DNA from: an uncultured bacterium
GTDB taxonomy: Bacteria > Bacillota > Clostridia > Oscillospirales > Ruminococcaceae
Assembly (NCBI GenBank): GCA_905215595.1
Contig: CAJMQZ010000128.1
Location: 1-5,155, forward strand
DNA: 5,155 nucleotides
Direction: 5' to 3'
The position numbers were made by a program, and so were the translations under genes. A model generated the notes under the pieces. It saw only the letters and a program-made list of their open reading frames with translations. It did not search any database and was not told the origin of the DNA. Every line of letters begins with the position of its first letter. Positions within the stretch are counted from its first letter, which is position 1. Shown here piece by piece: positions 1-5,108 of the stretch.

Positions 1-1100
1 TCGTACATCTGGGTGACGATGGTGGCGGTGCAGCCCACCGGCTGGTTGCGGAAGTACACCGGGCCGCTGGTTTCCAGACTGCCGATGCGGTGGTGGTCGA
101 TGATCTCCAGAATCTCGGCCTGATCAAAGCCCTCCACCGCCTGTGTGGCCTCGTTGTGGTCCACCAGAATGATGCGGCGCTTGCGCAGGTTGATGATGTT
201 GCGGCGGCTGATCATACCGCAGTACTTGCCGTCTGCATCTAGAATGGGGAAATACCGGTGGCGCACCTTTGCCATCACGCGGGTGACGTCTGCCACCGGG
301 GTGACGAGGGTGAACTTCATGATATTGTCCCGGGTCATGTAATAGGAGATGGGCGCACACTGGCTGATGAGCTTTGCCGCCGCGTAGGTATCGCAGGGGG
401 CGCTCATGATGGCTACGCCGGTCTCGGCGGCGATATGCTGGATGGTGCGGCCCACCTTTGCGCCGTTGCAGATGATGATGAGAGAAGCTTCCTTCTCGAT
501 GGCGCAGAGCTGGCTTTCGTAGCGGTTGGTCAGGATGACGATATCACCCTTTTCCATGTTGCTTTCCAGCATTTCCGGGGTGGCGGTGCCAATGCGGATG
601 TGGCCGGTGGTGCACTCCGCGTCCTCGCTGCCCACCACCATGGTAGCGCCCAGCGTTTCCAGAATATTGCGGTAGCTGGTGCGGCTCTTGGCAAGGATGC
701 CGGTGTCGAACAGGTCCATGTTGGCGGTGGCGATATCCTTCACCGTGATGACGCCCTGCAATTCGTCCTCCTCGCTGGTCACGGGGAGGGTGTCGATCTT
801 CTGGTCGCGCATGATCTCCCACGCCTTGCGCAGGCTGGTGGAGCCGGGGATGCCGGGCACCTGCCGGTAATCCACATCCCGAATTTTAGGGTTGACATCG
901 GTGCACATCCGGGGCGGCGTGACCCCGAACTTTTTCAGCACAAATTCCGTTTCCTGATTCATTTTGCCCGCACGCCGGGCCTCGCAGACCAGATCGCTGG
1001 TCTTGTTTTTCAGCTCTGCATAGGCAATGGCAGAGCAGATGGAGTCGGTGTCCGGGTTGCGATGCCCGATGACAACGACCTTGTGCGCAGTTTGCTGCAT
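1..1100 (-). CDS. Family II (DHH) manganese-dependent inorganic pyrophosphatase with CBS and DRTGG regulatory domains, 3' end cut off by the window edge
   Basis: The enzyme hydrolyses cytosolic pyrophosphate to two phosphates, pulling biosynthetic reactions forward. I translated 366 codons from the ATG at 1100; a stretch reading AAGGGGG lies 6 nt upstream of it. Residues 13-20 (HRNPDTDS) are the N-terminal metal-binding signature of the family. Metal and catalytic residues reappear at VDHN (D314) and DHH (335-337), followed by PVGCTATIV near 355-363. Between the two halves of the DHH domain lies a regulatory insert: a CBS domain at about 68-127, a DRTGG domain at about 145-250 and a second CBS domain at about 251-307. 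In characterised CBS-PPases the CBS pair binds AMP/ADP (inhibitory) or ATP, and the DRTGG-containing forms respond to diadenosine polyphosphates. Full-length relatives are about 540-550 residues, so the end of the DHH domain and the DHHA2 domain lie outside the window. It is the CBS form of the PpaC family. Family call is very secure; the ligand response is inferred. Confidence 0.95.
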   Translation of the reverse strand, partial: MQQTAHKVVVIGHRNPDTDSICSAIAYAELKNKTSDLVCEARRAGKMNQETEFVLKKFGVTPPRMCTDVNPKIRDVDYRQVPGIPGSTSLRKAWEIMRDQKIDTLPVTSEEDELQGVITVKDIATANMDLFDTGILAKSRTSYRNILETLGATMVVGSEDAECTTGHIRIGTATPEMLESNMEKGDIVILTNRYESQLCAIEKEASLIIICNGAKVGRTIQHIAAETGVAIMSAPCDTYAAAKLISQCAPISYYMTRDNIMKFTLVTPVADVTRVMAKVRHRYFPILDADGKYCGMISRRNIINLRKRRIILVDHNEATQAVEGFDQAEILEIIDHHRIGSLETSGPVYFRNQPVGCTATIVTQMY

Positions 1101-1144
1101 ACTTTACCCCCTTATGGGTCTTTACCTTCTTATCATATACCAAA

Positions 1145-1179
1145 GCAGCGCCCCTTTCCTGCACAGCGGGGCGGGCTGC
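1145..1179 (-). other. Stem-loop at the predicted 5' end of the pyrophosphatase mRNA
   Basis: Read on the minus strand, GCAGC (1179-1175) and GCCCC (1172-1168) pair with GGGGC (1154-1150) and GCTGC (1149-1145). This gives a 10-bp GC-rich stem with a 2-nt bulge and a 13-nt loop. No U-tract follows, so it is not a terminator. If the promoter at 1186-1214 is right, transcription starts near 1179 and the hairpin is the first thing in the mRNA, about 45 nt ahead of the start codon. A 5' stem of this kind could protect the mRNA from decay. Structure is seen; role is inference. Confidence 0.45.
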
Positions 1180-1185
1180 AACCTT

Positions 1186-1214
1186 ATTTTAACACAACTG
1201 CGCTCATGGGTAAA
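1186..1214 (-). promoter_or_regulatory. Probable promoter of the pyrophosphatase gene
   Basis: On the minus strand, TTTACC (1214-1209) and TAAAAT (1191-1186) are separated by exactly 17 nt, and a TGT directly before the -10 gives an extended -10 (TGn). The -35 matches the sigma-70/SigA consensus at 4 of 6 positions and the -10 at 5 of 6. The predicted leader is about 79 nt. A weaker candidate -10 (TATGAT, 1137-1132) lacks a matching -35. Confidence 0.5.
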
Positions 1215-1254
1215 GGGCACGAAACGCGGCGGGCTGTTGCTTTTTGACACTTTC

Positions 1255-1264
1255 TTGTATACAA
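1255..1264. promoter_or_regulatory. Perfect 10-bp palindrome TTGTATACAA, a possible repressor operator
   Basis: The palindrome lies 5 nt before the -35 of the MATE promoter, inside the divergent intergenic region. It fits the general GntR-family operator pattern (a GT...AC core with flanking T/A symmetry). A repressor bound here could control the MATE gene. No GntR-type regulator is visible in the window, and a 10-bp palindrome may occur by chance, so the operator role is only a suggestion. Confidence 0.3.
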
Positions 1265-1268
1265 CCTC

Positions 1269-1297
1269 TTGCATTTCGACAGCTTCCGCTGTATGAT
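1269..1297 (+). promoter_or_regulatory. Probable promoter of the MATE transporter gene
   Basis: TTGCAT (1269-1274) is followed after 17 nt by TATGAT (1292-1297), a 5-of-6 match to the SigA -10. The predicted start of transcription near 1304 leaves a leader of about 36 nt before the ATG at 1340. A perfect TTGACA lies further upstream at 1244-1249, but no usable -10 sits at the right distance from it. Confidence 0.5.
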
Positions 1298-1339
1298 AGA
1301 AGCATTCGAGCTTTTTTGTCATTTGCAACGGAGGACAGC

Positions 1340-2698
1340 ATGAAATCGTCCAAATTCACATCCACTCCCCTGTTTCCACGGCAGGCGCTGGTGGCGCTGC
1401 TGCTGCCGCTGATCGCGGAGCAGGCGTTAAGCGTGACCATCGGTCTGGCTGATACCTTAATGGTATCCTCGGTGGGCGAAGCCGCCGTGTCCGGCGTGAG
1501 CCTTGTGGACAGCTTCAACACCCTGATGATCCAGATCATGAGCGCACTGGCCACCGGCGGCGCGGTGGTCACCAGCCAGTACATCGGCCATCAGGAGCCA
1601 AAAAACGCCAAGGCGGCGGCGGCGCAGATCCTGTTCGTGCTGTCCAGTTTCAGTGTGCTGGTGGCGGCGGTGGTCATCGGCGGGCGGTACGCCATCCTGC
1701 GGGGCATCTTCGGCTCCATTGATGCGGACGTGATGCACTACGCCGAGACCTATTTTCTGCTTTCGGCGCTGAGCTATCCCTTCATTGGCCTGTACAACGC
1801 CGGTGCGGCGCTGTTCCGGGCGCAGGGCAACAGCAAGATCAGCATGCTGTCCAGCCTGGTGATGAACGTGATCAACATCGGCGGCAACGCGGTGCTGATC
1901 TACGGCTTCGGCATGGGGGTCATGGGCGCGGCGCTGGCAAGCCTTGTGTCCCGCGCCATTGCCTGCGCGGTGGTGCTGTATCTGCTGCAAAAGCCGGGCT
2001 GCGCCCTGCGGGTGGACAGCCTGCGGGCGATGGCGCCGAACGGCGGGCTGATCCGGCGCATCCTGCGGGTGGGCATCCCCGCCGGTATCGAGAACGGCAT
2101 GTTCCAGATCGGCAAGCTGTCGGTCTCCAGCCTGACCTCCACCCTTGGCACGGCAGCCATTGCCGCCAACGCGGTAGCCAATACCACCACCACTTTCCTG
2201 AACATCCCCGCCAACGCCGTGGGCATGGCTGCCCTGACCGTGGTGGGCCAGTGTCTGGGTGCGGGTGAAAAGGAGCAGGCAGTGTACTACTCCCGCCGCC
2301 TGATGCTGACCGCCTACTGCGGCGCGTGGGTGATGAACCTTTCGGCCTTCTTCTTCGCCAACCGGTTCGCGGTGTCTCTGTTCAATCTCTCGCCGGAGGC
2401 GCAGGCCATGGCGCTGGACATCATGGTGTGGTTCAACATCGTTTCCCTGTTCGTGTGGCCGTCCAGCTTTACCCTGCCAAACATCCTGCGCGCTGCCGGT
2501 GACGCCCGGTTTACCATGACCGTGAGCATCGTGTCCATGTGGGCGTTCCGGGTGGGCTTCTGTTATCTGGTCGTGCTGTGCTTCGGCGGCGGGCTGCTGA
2601 GCATCTGGATGGGTATGTATCTGGACTGGGTGTTCCGCTCGCTGTGCTTCTACCTGCGCTTCCGCCGCGGCAGCTGGCTGGAGCAGAGTGTGATCTGA
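1340..2698 (+). CDS. MATE-family multidrug/cation antiporter
   Basis: This is a 452-residue integral membrane protein of the MATE (multi antimicrobial extrusion) family, which exports cationic drugs or metabolites in exchange for H+ or Na+. The length is typical (440-460) and about 12 membrane helices are visible. Two homologous halves can be read directly. LPLIAEQALSVTIGLADT (22-39) corresponds to VGIPAGIENG (244-253), and LFRAQGN (158-164) corresponds to ILRAAGD (382-388). P23 and D38 have the same 15-residue spacing as the Pro/Asp ion-binding pair in helix 1 of pfMATE. The ATG at 1340 is chosen because GGAGGA sits at 1330-1335; a longer reading from a TTG at 1244 would start inside the promoter region. 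The gene is monocistronic, with its own promoter and a terminator at 2713. Family is secure; substrate and coupling ion cannot be read from the sequence. Confidence 0.93.
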   Translation: MKSSKFTSTPLFPRQALVALLLPLIAEQALSVTIGLADTLMVSSVGEAAVSGVSLVDSFNTLMIQIMSALATGGAVVTSQYIGHQEPKNAKAAAAQILFVLSSFSVLVAAVVIGGRYAILRGIFGSIDADVMHYAETYFLLSALSYPFIGLYNAGAALFRAQGNSKISMLSSLVMNVINIGGNAVLIYGFGMGVMGAALASLVSRAIACAVVLYLLQKPGCALRVDSLRAMAPNGGLIRRILRVGIPAGIENGMFQIGKLSVSSLTSTLGTAAIAANAVANTTTTFLNIPANAVGMAALTVVGQCLGAGEKEQAVYYSRRLMLTAYCGAWVMNLSAFFFANRFAVSLFNLSPEAQAMALDIMVWFNIVSLFVWPSSFTLPNILRAAGDARFTMTVSIVSMWAFRVGFCYLVVLCFGGGLLSIWMGMYLDWVFRSLCFYLRFRRGSWLEQSVI

Positions 2699-2712
2699 TA
2701 CGATTCAATTTC

Positions 2713-2755
2713 AGGACAAAGGAATGTCTGCGGACGCTCCTTTGTCCTATTTTTA
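2713..2755 (+). terminator. Rho-independent terminator of the MATE gene, with UNCG-type tetraloop
   Basis: A perfect 11-bp stem (AGGACAAAGGA at 2713-2723 with TCCTTTGTCCT at 2738-2748) is followed by TATTTTTA. The apparent loop folds further: GTC (2726-2728) pairs with GAC (2733-2735) around UGCG, a C(UGCG)G loop of the very stable UNCG class. The hairpin begins 15 nt after the MATE stop codon. Confidence 0.88.
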
Positions 2756-2767
2756 TAGCAGAGCCGC

Positions 2768-2816
2768 GAACCCTCTCAGGCGCTGCGCGCCAGCTCCCCC
2801 GAAGGGGGAGCTTTTT
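2768..2816 (+). repeat. Hairpin repeat, copy A (CCCTCTCAG...CCAGCTCCCCC family)
   Basis: The copy starts GAACCCTCTCAG, then has a small hairpin GGCGC-TGC-GCGCC (2779-2791), then AGCTCCCCC (2792-2800), loop GAA, and GGGGGAGCT (2804-2812) followed by more T. The flanks and second hairpin match copies B and C near 3870-4014. The second hairpin plus T-tract could act as a backup terminator behind the MATE terminator. It resembles a dispersed non-coding repeat rather than a gene. Confidence 0.8.
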
Positions 2817-2971
2817 AGCAGCTGCCGGTCAGGCTTTGCCGGAGCGGGGCCTGTGCAGCAGCCCTTTTGCAATTTTTTGTCCCGGATGCAGGAAACCGCC
2901 GCTTTGATTCGTATTATCAACAGAAGATTGCTGGTATTTTTTACAGGTTCCACAAATTATTTTTTCAGCGC
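2817..2971. other. Intergenic stretch without a recognisable gene
   Basis: I see no gene here in either strand. The first 50 nt hold short GC-rich inverted repeats, for example CCGG at 2825-2828 and 2839-2842, with no convincing single fold. From about 2865 the sequence turns AT-rich, with runs of T at 2873-2878, about 2937-2943 and about 2961-2966. AT-rich DNA just ahead of the PAP2 promoter could act as an UP-like element. That role is inference. Confidence 0.4.
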
Positions 2972-2996
2972 TTGACAAAGTTTTCACCTTTCGTTC

Positions 2997-3025
2997 TTGC
3001 AATCTTCATCGTTCGGGCGTATAAT
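2997..3025 (+). promoter_or_regulatory. Promoter of the PAP2 phosphatase gene
   Basis: TTGCAA (2997-3002) and a perfect TATAAT (3020-3025) are separated by 17 nt, the optimal SigA spacing. The predicted start near 3032 gives a leader of about 40 nt. A perfect TTGACA at 2972-2977 is 42 nt from TATAAT, too far to be its -35; it sits at the same offset as the TTGACA in front of the MATE promoter. Confidence 0.7.
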
Positions 3026-3072
3026 TTCTCAATGCTATCGAGTTCTGCTCTTCTGCAAAAGGAGGCTATTCT

Positions 3073-3729
3073 ATGAAACGCAGCTGGCTTGCGCGCCACC
3101 CGGTCGGGTTCATGGCGCTGTATTCTATATTTTATCTTTCCGTTTTTCACCATCTGGAGACAACCGTCCCCCTGCGCAGCATTCTGGTGCACTGCCGTCT
3201 GGACGATCTGATCCCCTTCTGCAAATATGCGGTGATCCCCTACTTTGCATGGTTCGTATGGATTCCCTTCACCCTGTTCTATCTGCTGTGGAAGGCCCCG
3301 CGGGAGGATTTCTGGCGGCTGTGCCTGCCGCTGTTCTCCGGCATGACCATTGCACTGGCGTGCTACGCGGTGCTGCCCACGGCGCTGGACCTGCGCCCCT
3401 ACTGGGTGCCGGGCAGCGATATCTTTGCCCGGGTGGTGCGCTTTTTGTACCGCACCGACACCGCCACCAACGTCTGCCCGTCCATTCATGTGTTCAACTC
3501 GGTGACGCTGCTGCTGGCGTACTACCGCAGCCGCATTTTTGATGCGCCCCGCCGCCGCTGGATGCGTCCCGCCGCCGCTGTGCTGTGCATTTCCATCGTC
3601 TGCTCCACCGTGCTGCTCAAGCAGCACAGCTGCATTGATGTGGCGCTGGGTGCGCTGCTGGCACTGGCGCTGGACAGCGCCTTTACCGCCCTCGAGCGCA
3701 GCCAGCTGCCGCAGGTGCGGAGAGCATAA
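3073..3729 (+). CDS. PAP2-superfamily membrane phosphatase
   Basis: This is a 218-residue multi-pass membrane protein with about six hydrophobic segments, including about 11-28, 52-73, 84-102 and 168-205. The PAP2 catalytic pattern is visible in order: a reduced motif I, LDLRP (R108, P109), in place of KX6RP; motif II, CPSIH (H139); and motif III, KQHSCID (H185, D189). The His pair and the Asp are the catalytic residues of the superfamily, which removes phosphate from lipid or isoprenoid phosphates at the membrane. The form resembles the PAP2_3/AUR1-like branch. Likely substrates are phosphatidic acid, phosphatidylglycerol phosphate or undecaprenyl pyrophosphate, but none can be chosen from sequence. 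The start is fixed by AAAAGGAGG at 3057-3065, 7 nt before the ATG. The gene is monocistronic, with a strong promoter and a perfect terminator. Family is secure; substrate unknown. Confidence 0.88.
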   Translation: MKRSWLARHPVGFMALYSIFYLSVFHHLETTVPLRSILVHCRLDDLIPFCKYAVIPYFAWFVWIPFTLFYLLWKAPREDFWRLCLPLFSGMTIALACYAVLPTALDLRPYWVPGSDIFARVVRFLYRTDTATNVCPSIHVFNSVTLLLAYYRSRIFDAPRRRWMRPAAAVLCISIVCSTVLLKQHSCIDVALGALLALALDSAFTALERSQLPQVRRA

Positions 3730-3814
3730 AACTCTTTTTTCGGCAGCGTGGGACGATTTGAAATGCCCTCCGCGCTGCTCTGGGCATAATTCAAGGAAAA
3801 ATTATTTTTATTTT

Positions 3815-3854
3815 GGCTTCCAAAAAGTCTGCGGACTTTTTGGAAGCCTTTTTT
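3815..3854 (+). terminator. Strong rho-independent terminator of the PAP2 gene, with UNCG-type tetraloop
   Basis: A perfect 15-bp stem (3815-3829 with 3834-3848) closes a four-base UGCG loop (3830-3833), giving C(UGCG)G at the tip, and six T follow at 3849-3854. The core GTCTGCGGAC (3827-3836) is identical to that in the MATE terminator. The opposite strand lacks a T-run right after the stem, so it should work on plus-strand transcripts only. It lies 85 nt after the PAP2 stop. Confidence 0.95.
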
Positions 3855-3869
3855 CACGGGTGGGGTCGT

Positions 3870-3928
3870 AAAAGAACCCTCTCAGTCACGCCTTACGGCG
3901 TGCCAGCTCCCCCGAAGGGGGGAGCTTT
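3870..3928 (+). repeat. Hairpin repeat, copy B
   Basis: The copy begins AAAAGAACCCTCTCAGTC (3870-3887), then CACGCC-TTAC-GGCGTG (3887-3902), a hairpin different in sequence from that of copy A. It continues with AGCTCCCCC (3905-3913), GAA and a run of six G, then AGCTTT. The extra G makes the second stem slip relative to copies A and C. Only three T follow, so it is a weaker terminator than A or C. With copy C it forms an inverted pair spanning 3870-4013. Confidence 0.82.
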
Positions 3929-3950
3929 GTCGGCGCAAACCGGCAGATGC

Positions 3951-3975
3951 AAAAAGCTCCCCCTTCGGGGGAGCT
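3951..3975 (-). terminator. Terminator of the glutamyl-Q tRNA(Asp) synthetase gene, supplied by repeat copy C
   Basis: On the minus strand, AGCTCCCCC (3975-3967) pairs with GGGGGAGCT (3963-3955) around a GAA loop, a perfect 9-bp stem, and the last T of the stem opens a five-T run (3955-3951). It lies about 40 nt after the stop at 4014 and is the only good terminator for this gene, so the repeat probably does this job. Confidence 0.75.
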
Positions 3976-4013
3976 GGATGCGAACGCAGTGAGCAGACTG
4001 AGAGGGTCCTTTT
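3951..4013 (-). repeat. Hairpin repeat, copy C, inverted relative to A and B
   Basis: Read on the minus strand it starts AAAAGGACCCTCTCAGTC (4013-3996), matching the end of copy B at 17 of 18 positions. It then has a third version of the variable part, containing TGCGTTCGCA, followed by CCAGCTCCCCC, GAA and GGGGGAGCTTTTT. The outer boundary touches the TGA of the minus-strand synthetase gene (4016-4014). The pair B and C gives an element of about 144 bp with near-perfect 18-bp inverted ends, like a small non-autonomous element, but no transposase or target duplication is apparent. Confidence 0.82.
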
Positions 4014-4985
4014 TCAGAACAGCCCCTCGGGCAGGCAGATATCCTGCTTGGGGACTTTCGTCCACGCAAAGTCCGGCACAAGGCTTTCCGGGGTGCGGGG
4101 GGCAGGCTCCGGCTGCAAGCCGTAAGCATACGCCAGCTTGCCGATGATCTCCGGGGCGGTGTATTTTGCCCGCAGATTTTCAAGGCTCTGGTCGCCGTCC
4201 CGCTTGGACAGCCGCCGCCCATCCGCTGCCAGCAGCAGCGGGCAGTGGGCAAAGCGGGGCGGCTGCAGGCCCAGCAGCCGGTACAGATACAGCTGCCGCG
4301 CCGTGGAGGAAAGCAGGTCTGCCCCGCGCACCACCTCGGTGACGCCCATGCGGGCATCGTCCACCACCACCGCCAATTGATAGGCAAACACCCCGTCTGC
4401 CCGGCGCAGATAGAAATCGCCGCAGTCCCGCAGCAGGTTTTCGGTGTGGGTGCCCATGCAGCCGTCCGTAAAGGTGATGGCCTCATCCGGCACCATCAGG
4501 CGGTAGGCAGGGGCTTTCTTTTTGCGCTTTTCCGCAATTTCCTCCGGCGTCAGCCCCCGGCAGGTGCCCGGGTAGATGACGTTGCCGTCCGAGGTGTGGG
4601 GTGCGCTGGCGGCGTGCAGCTGGGAGCGGGAGCAAAAGCAGGGGTACACCAGCCCCCTCTGCTCCAGTTTGCGGTAGCTTTGGGTATAGATGTCCCCGCA
4701 TTCGCTCTGGTAATAGGGTGCGTGTGCACCGCCGGTGCTGCCGCCCTCGTCCCACGTAAGCCCCAGCCATGCAAGGTCCTGCTCCAGCAGGTCAGCGTAG
4801 ACGCGGGGGCAGCGCTCGGCATCCAAGTCCTCGATGCGCAGCACGATGCGCCCGCCCTGACTTTTCGCGCTGAGCCATGCCAGCAGGCTGCACGCCAGAT
4901 TGCCCAGATGCAGCCGTCCGCTGGGGCTGGGCGCAAAGCGCCCGGTGACCGGGCGGTTTTGGGATACAGGGACTTGGTTTTGCAT
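4014..4985 (-). CDS. gluQ: Glutamyl-Q tRNA(Asp) synthetase (GluQ-RS)
   Basis: The protein has 323 residues and is a truncated relative of glutamyl-tRNA synthetase. GluQ-RS activates glutamate without tRNA and attaches it to queuosine at the wobble position (Q34) of tRNA(Asp). Visible features are RFAPSPSGRLHLGN (16-29) with the HIGH-type motif HLGN; LRIEDLD (49-55); a zinc site C116-F-C118 with Y138-PGT-C142, the C-x-C...Y-x3-C pattern of GluQ-RS; VVVDDARMGVTEVVRGADLL (206-225); and the KMSKS-type RRLSKRDG (257-264). The anticodon-binding C-terminal half of true GltX (about 480 residues) is absent. The start is set at 4985 (MQNQVPVS) with AAGGAAG upstream, because the promoter -10 is at 5027-5022. 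A longer reading from 5057 would begin upstream of its own promoter. The gene implies queuosine-modified tRNA(Asp) in this organism. Family is secure. Confidence 0.93.
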   Translation of the reverse strand: MQNQVPVSQNRPVTGRFAPSPSGRLHLGNLACSLLAWLSAKSQGGRIVLRIEDLDAERCPRVYADLLEQDLAWLGLTWDEGGSTGGAHAPYYQSECGDIYTQSYRKLEQRGLVYPCFCSRSQLHAASAPHTSDGNVIYPGTCRGLTPEEIAEKRKKKAPAYRLMVPDEAITFTDGCMGTHTENLLRDCGDFYLRRADGVFAYQLAVVVDDARMGVTEVVRGADLLSSTARQLYLYRLLGLQPPRFAHCPLLLAADGRRLSKRDGDQSLENLRAKYTAPEIIGKLAYAYGLQPEPAPRTPESLVPDFAWTKVPKQDICLPEGLF

Positions 4986-5021
4986 GGGTGTGCTTCCTTT
5001 CGCTTTTCCTAGTTTTTTCTC

Positions 5022-5050
5022 ATTATAAGCCCTTGCTGTGCAAAGGTCAA
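5022..5050 (-). promoter_or_regulatory. Promoter of the glutamyl-Q tRNA(Asp) synthetase gene
   Basis: On the minus strand, TTGACC (5050-5045) is followed after exactly 17 nt by a perfect TATAAT (5027-5022), a near-consensus SigA promoter. Transcription should start near 5015, about 30 nt ahead of the ATG at 4985. The spacer contains a short inverted repeat TTGC-N3-GCAA (5043-5033), which may be chance. Confidence 0.82.
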
Positions 5051-5057
5051 TGCGCAT

Positions 5058-5094
5058 AAAAAAGCCGCCGCAGGCGGCAATGCCTGCGGCGGCT
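5058..5094 (-). terminator. Rho-independent terminator of the gene entering from the right
   Basis: On the minus strand a perfect 13-bp GC-rich stem (5094-5082 with 5075-5063) closes a 6-nt loop and runs straight into six T (5063-5058, the first shared with the stem). It begins 14 nt after the stop codon at 5109. It ends only 7 nt before the -35 of the gluQ promoter, so the two genes are transcribed separately. Confidence 0.92.
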
Positions 5095-5108
5095 GTAAGG
5101 TCGGCTGC

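Noticed and set aside
258..1247. 329-codon open frame on the plus strand
   Set aside because: It is antisense to the pyrophosphatase, whose minus-strand frame shows unmistakable family motifs. Long antisense frames are expected in GC-rich coding DNA.
1244..1339. N-terminal extension of the MATE protein from a TTG codon
   Set aside because: The TTG is part of TTGACA and lies upstream of the promoter; the ATG at 1340 has a proper GGAGGA site and gives a normal family length.
2539..2975. Plus-strand frames overlapping the MATE 3' end and the following intergenic region
   Set aside because: They cross the MATE terminator and repeat copy A, and their residues there are only translations of hairpin sequence.
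2972..2977. TTGACA as the -35 box of the PAP2 promoter
   Set aside because: It is 42 nt from TATAAT; TTGCAA at 2997 has the correct 17-nt spacing. It is kept only as part of the shared promoter layout.
2965..3627. 220-codon frame on the minus strand
   Set aside because: It is antisense to the PAP2 gene, has no ribosome binding site or recognisable motifs, and would run through the PAP2 promoter.
3743..3787. Competing inverted repeats GCAGCG/CGCTGC and ATGCCC/GGGCAT between the PAP2 stop and terminator
   Set aside because: Six-base stems with long loops that exclude each other and no T-run; weak evidence for a switch or a small RNA.
3870..4014. CRISPR array
   Set aside because: Only two copies, in inverted orientation, with internal hairpins and no unique spacers of uniform length.
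3893..4486. 197-codon minus-strand frame overlapping the gluQ 3' half
   Set aside because: It is a shifted frame within gluQ, whose own frame carries the zinc site and KMSKS-type motif, and it continues into the repeats.
4245..5012. 255-codon plus-strand frame
   Set aside because: It is antisense to gluQ and shows no family motifs or ribosome binding site.
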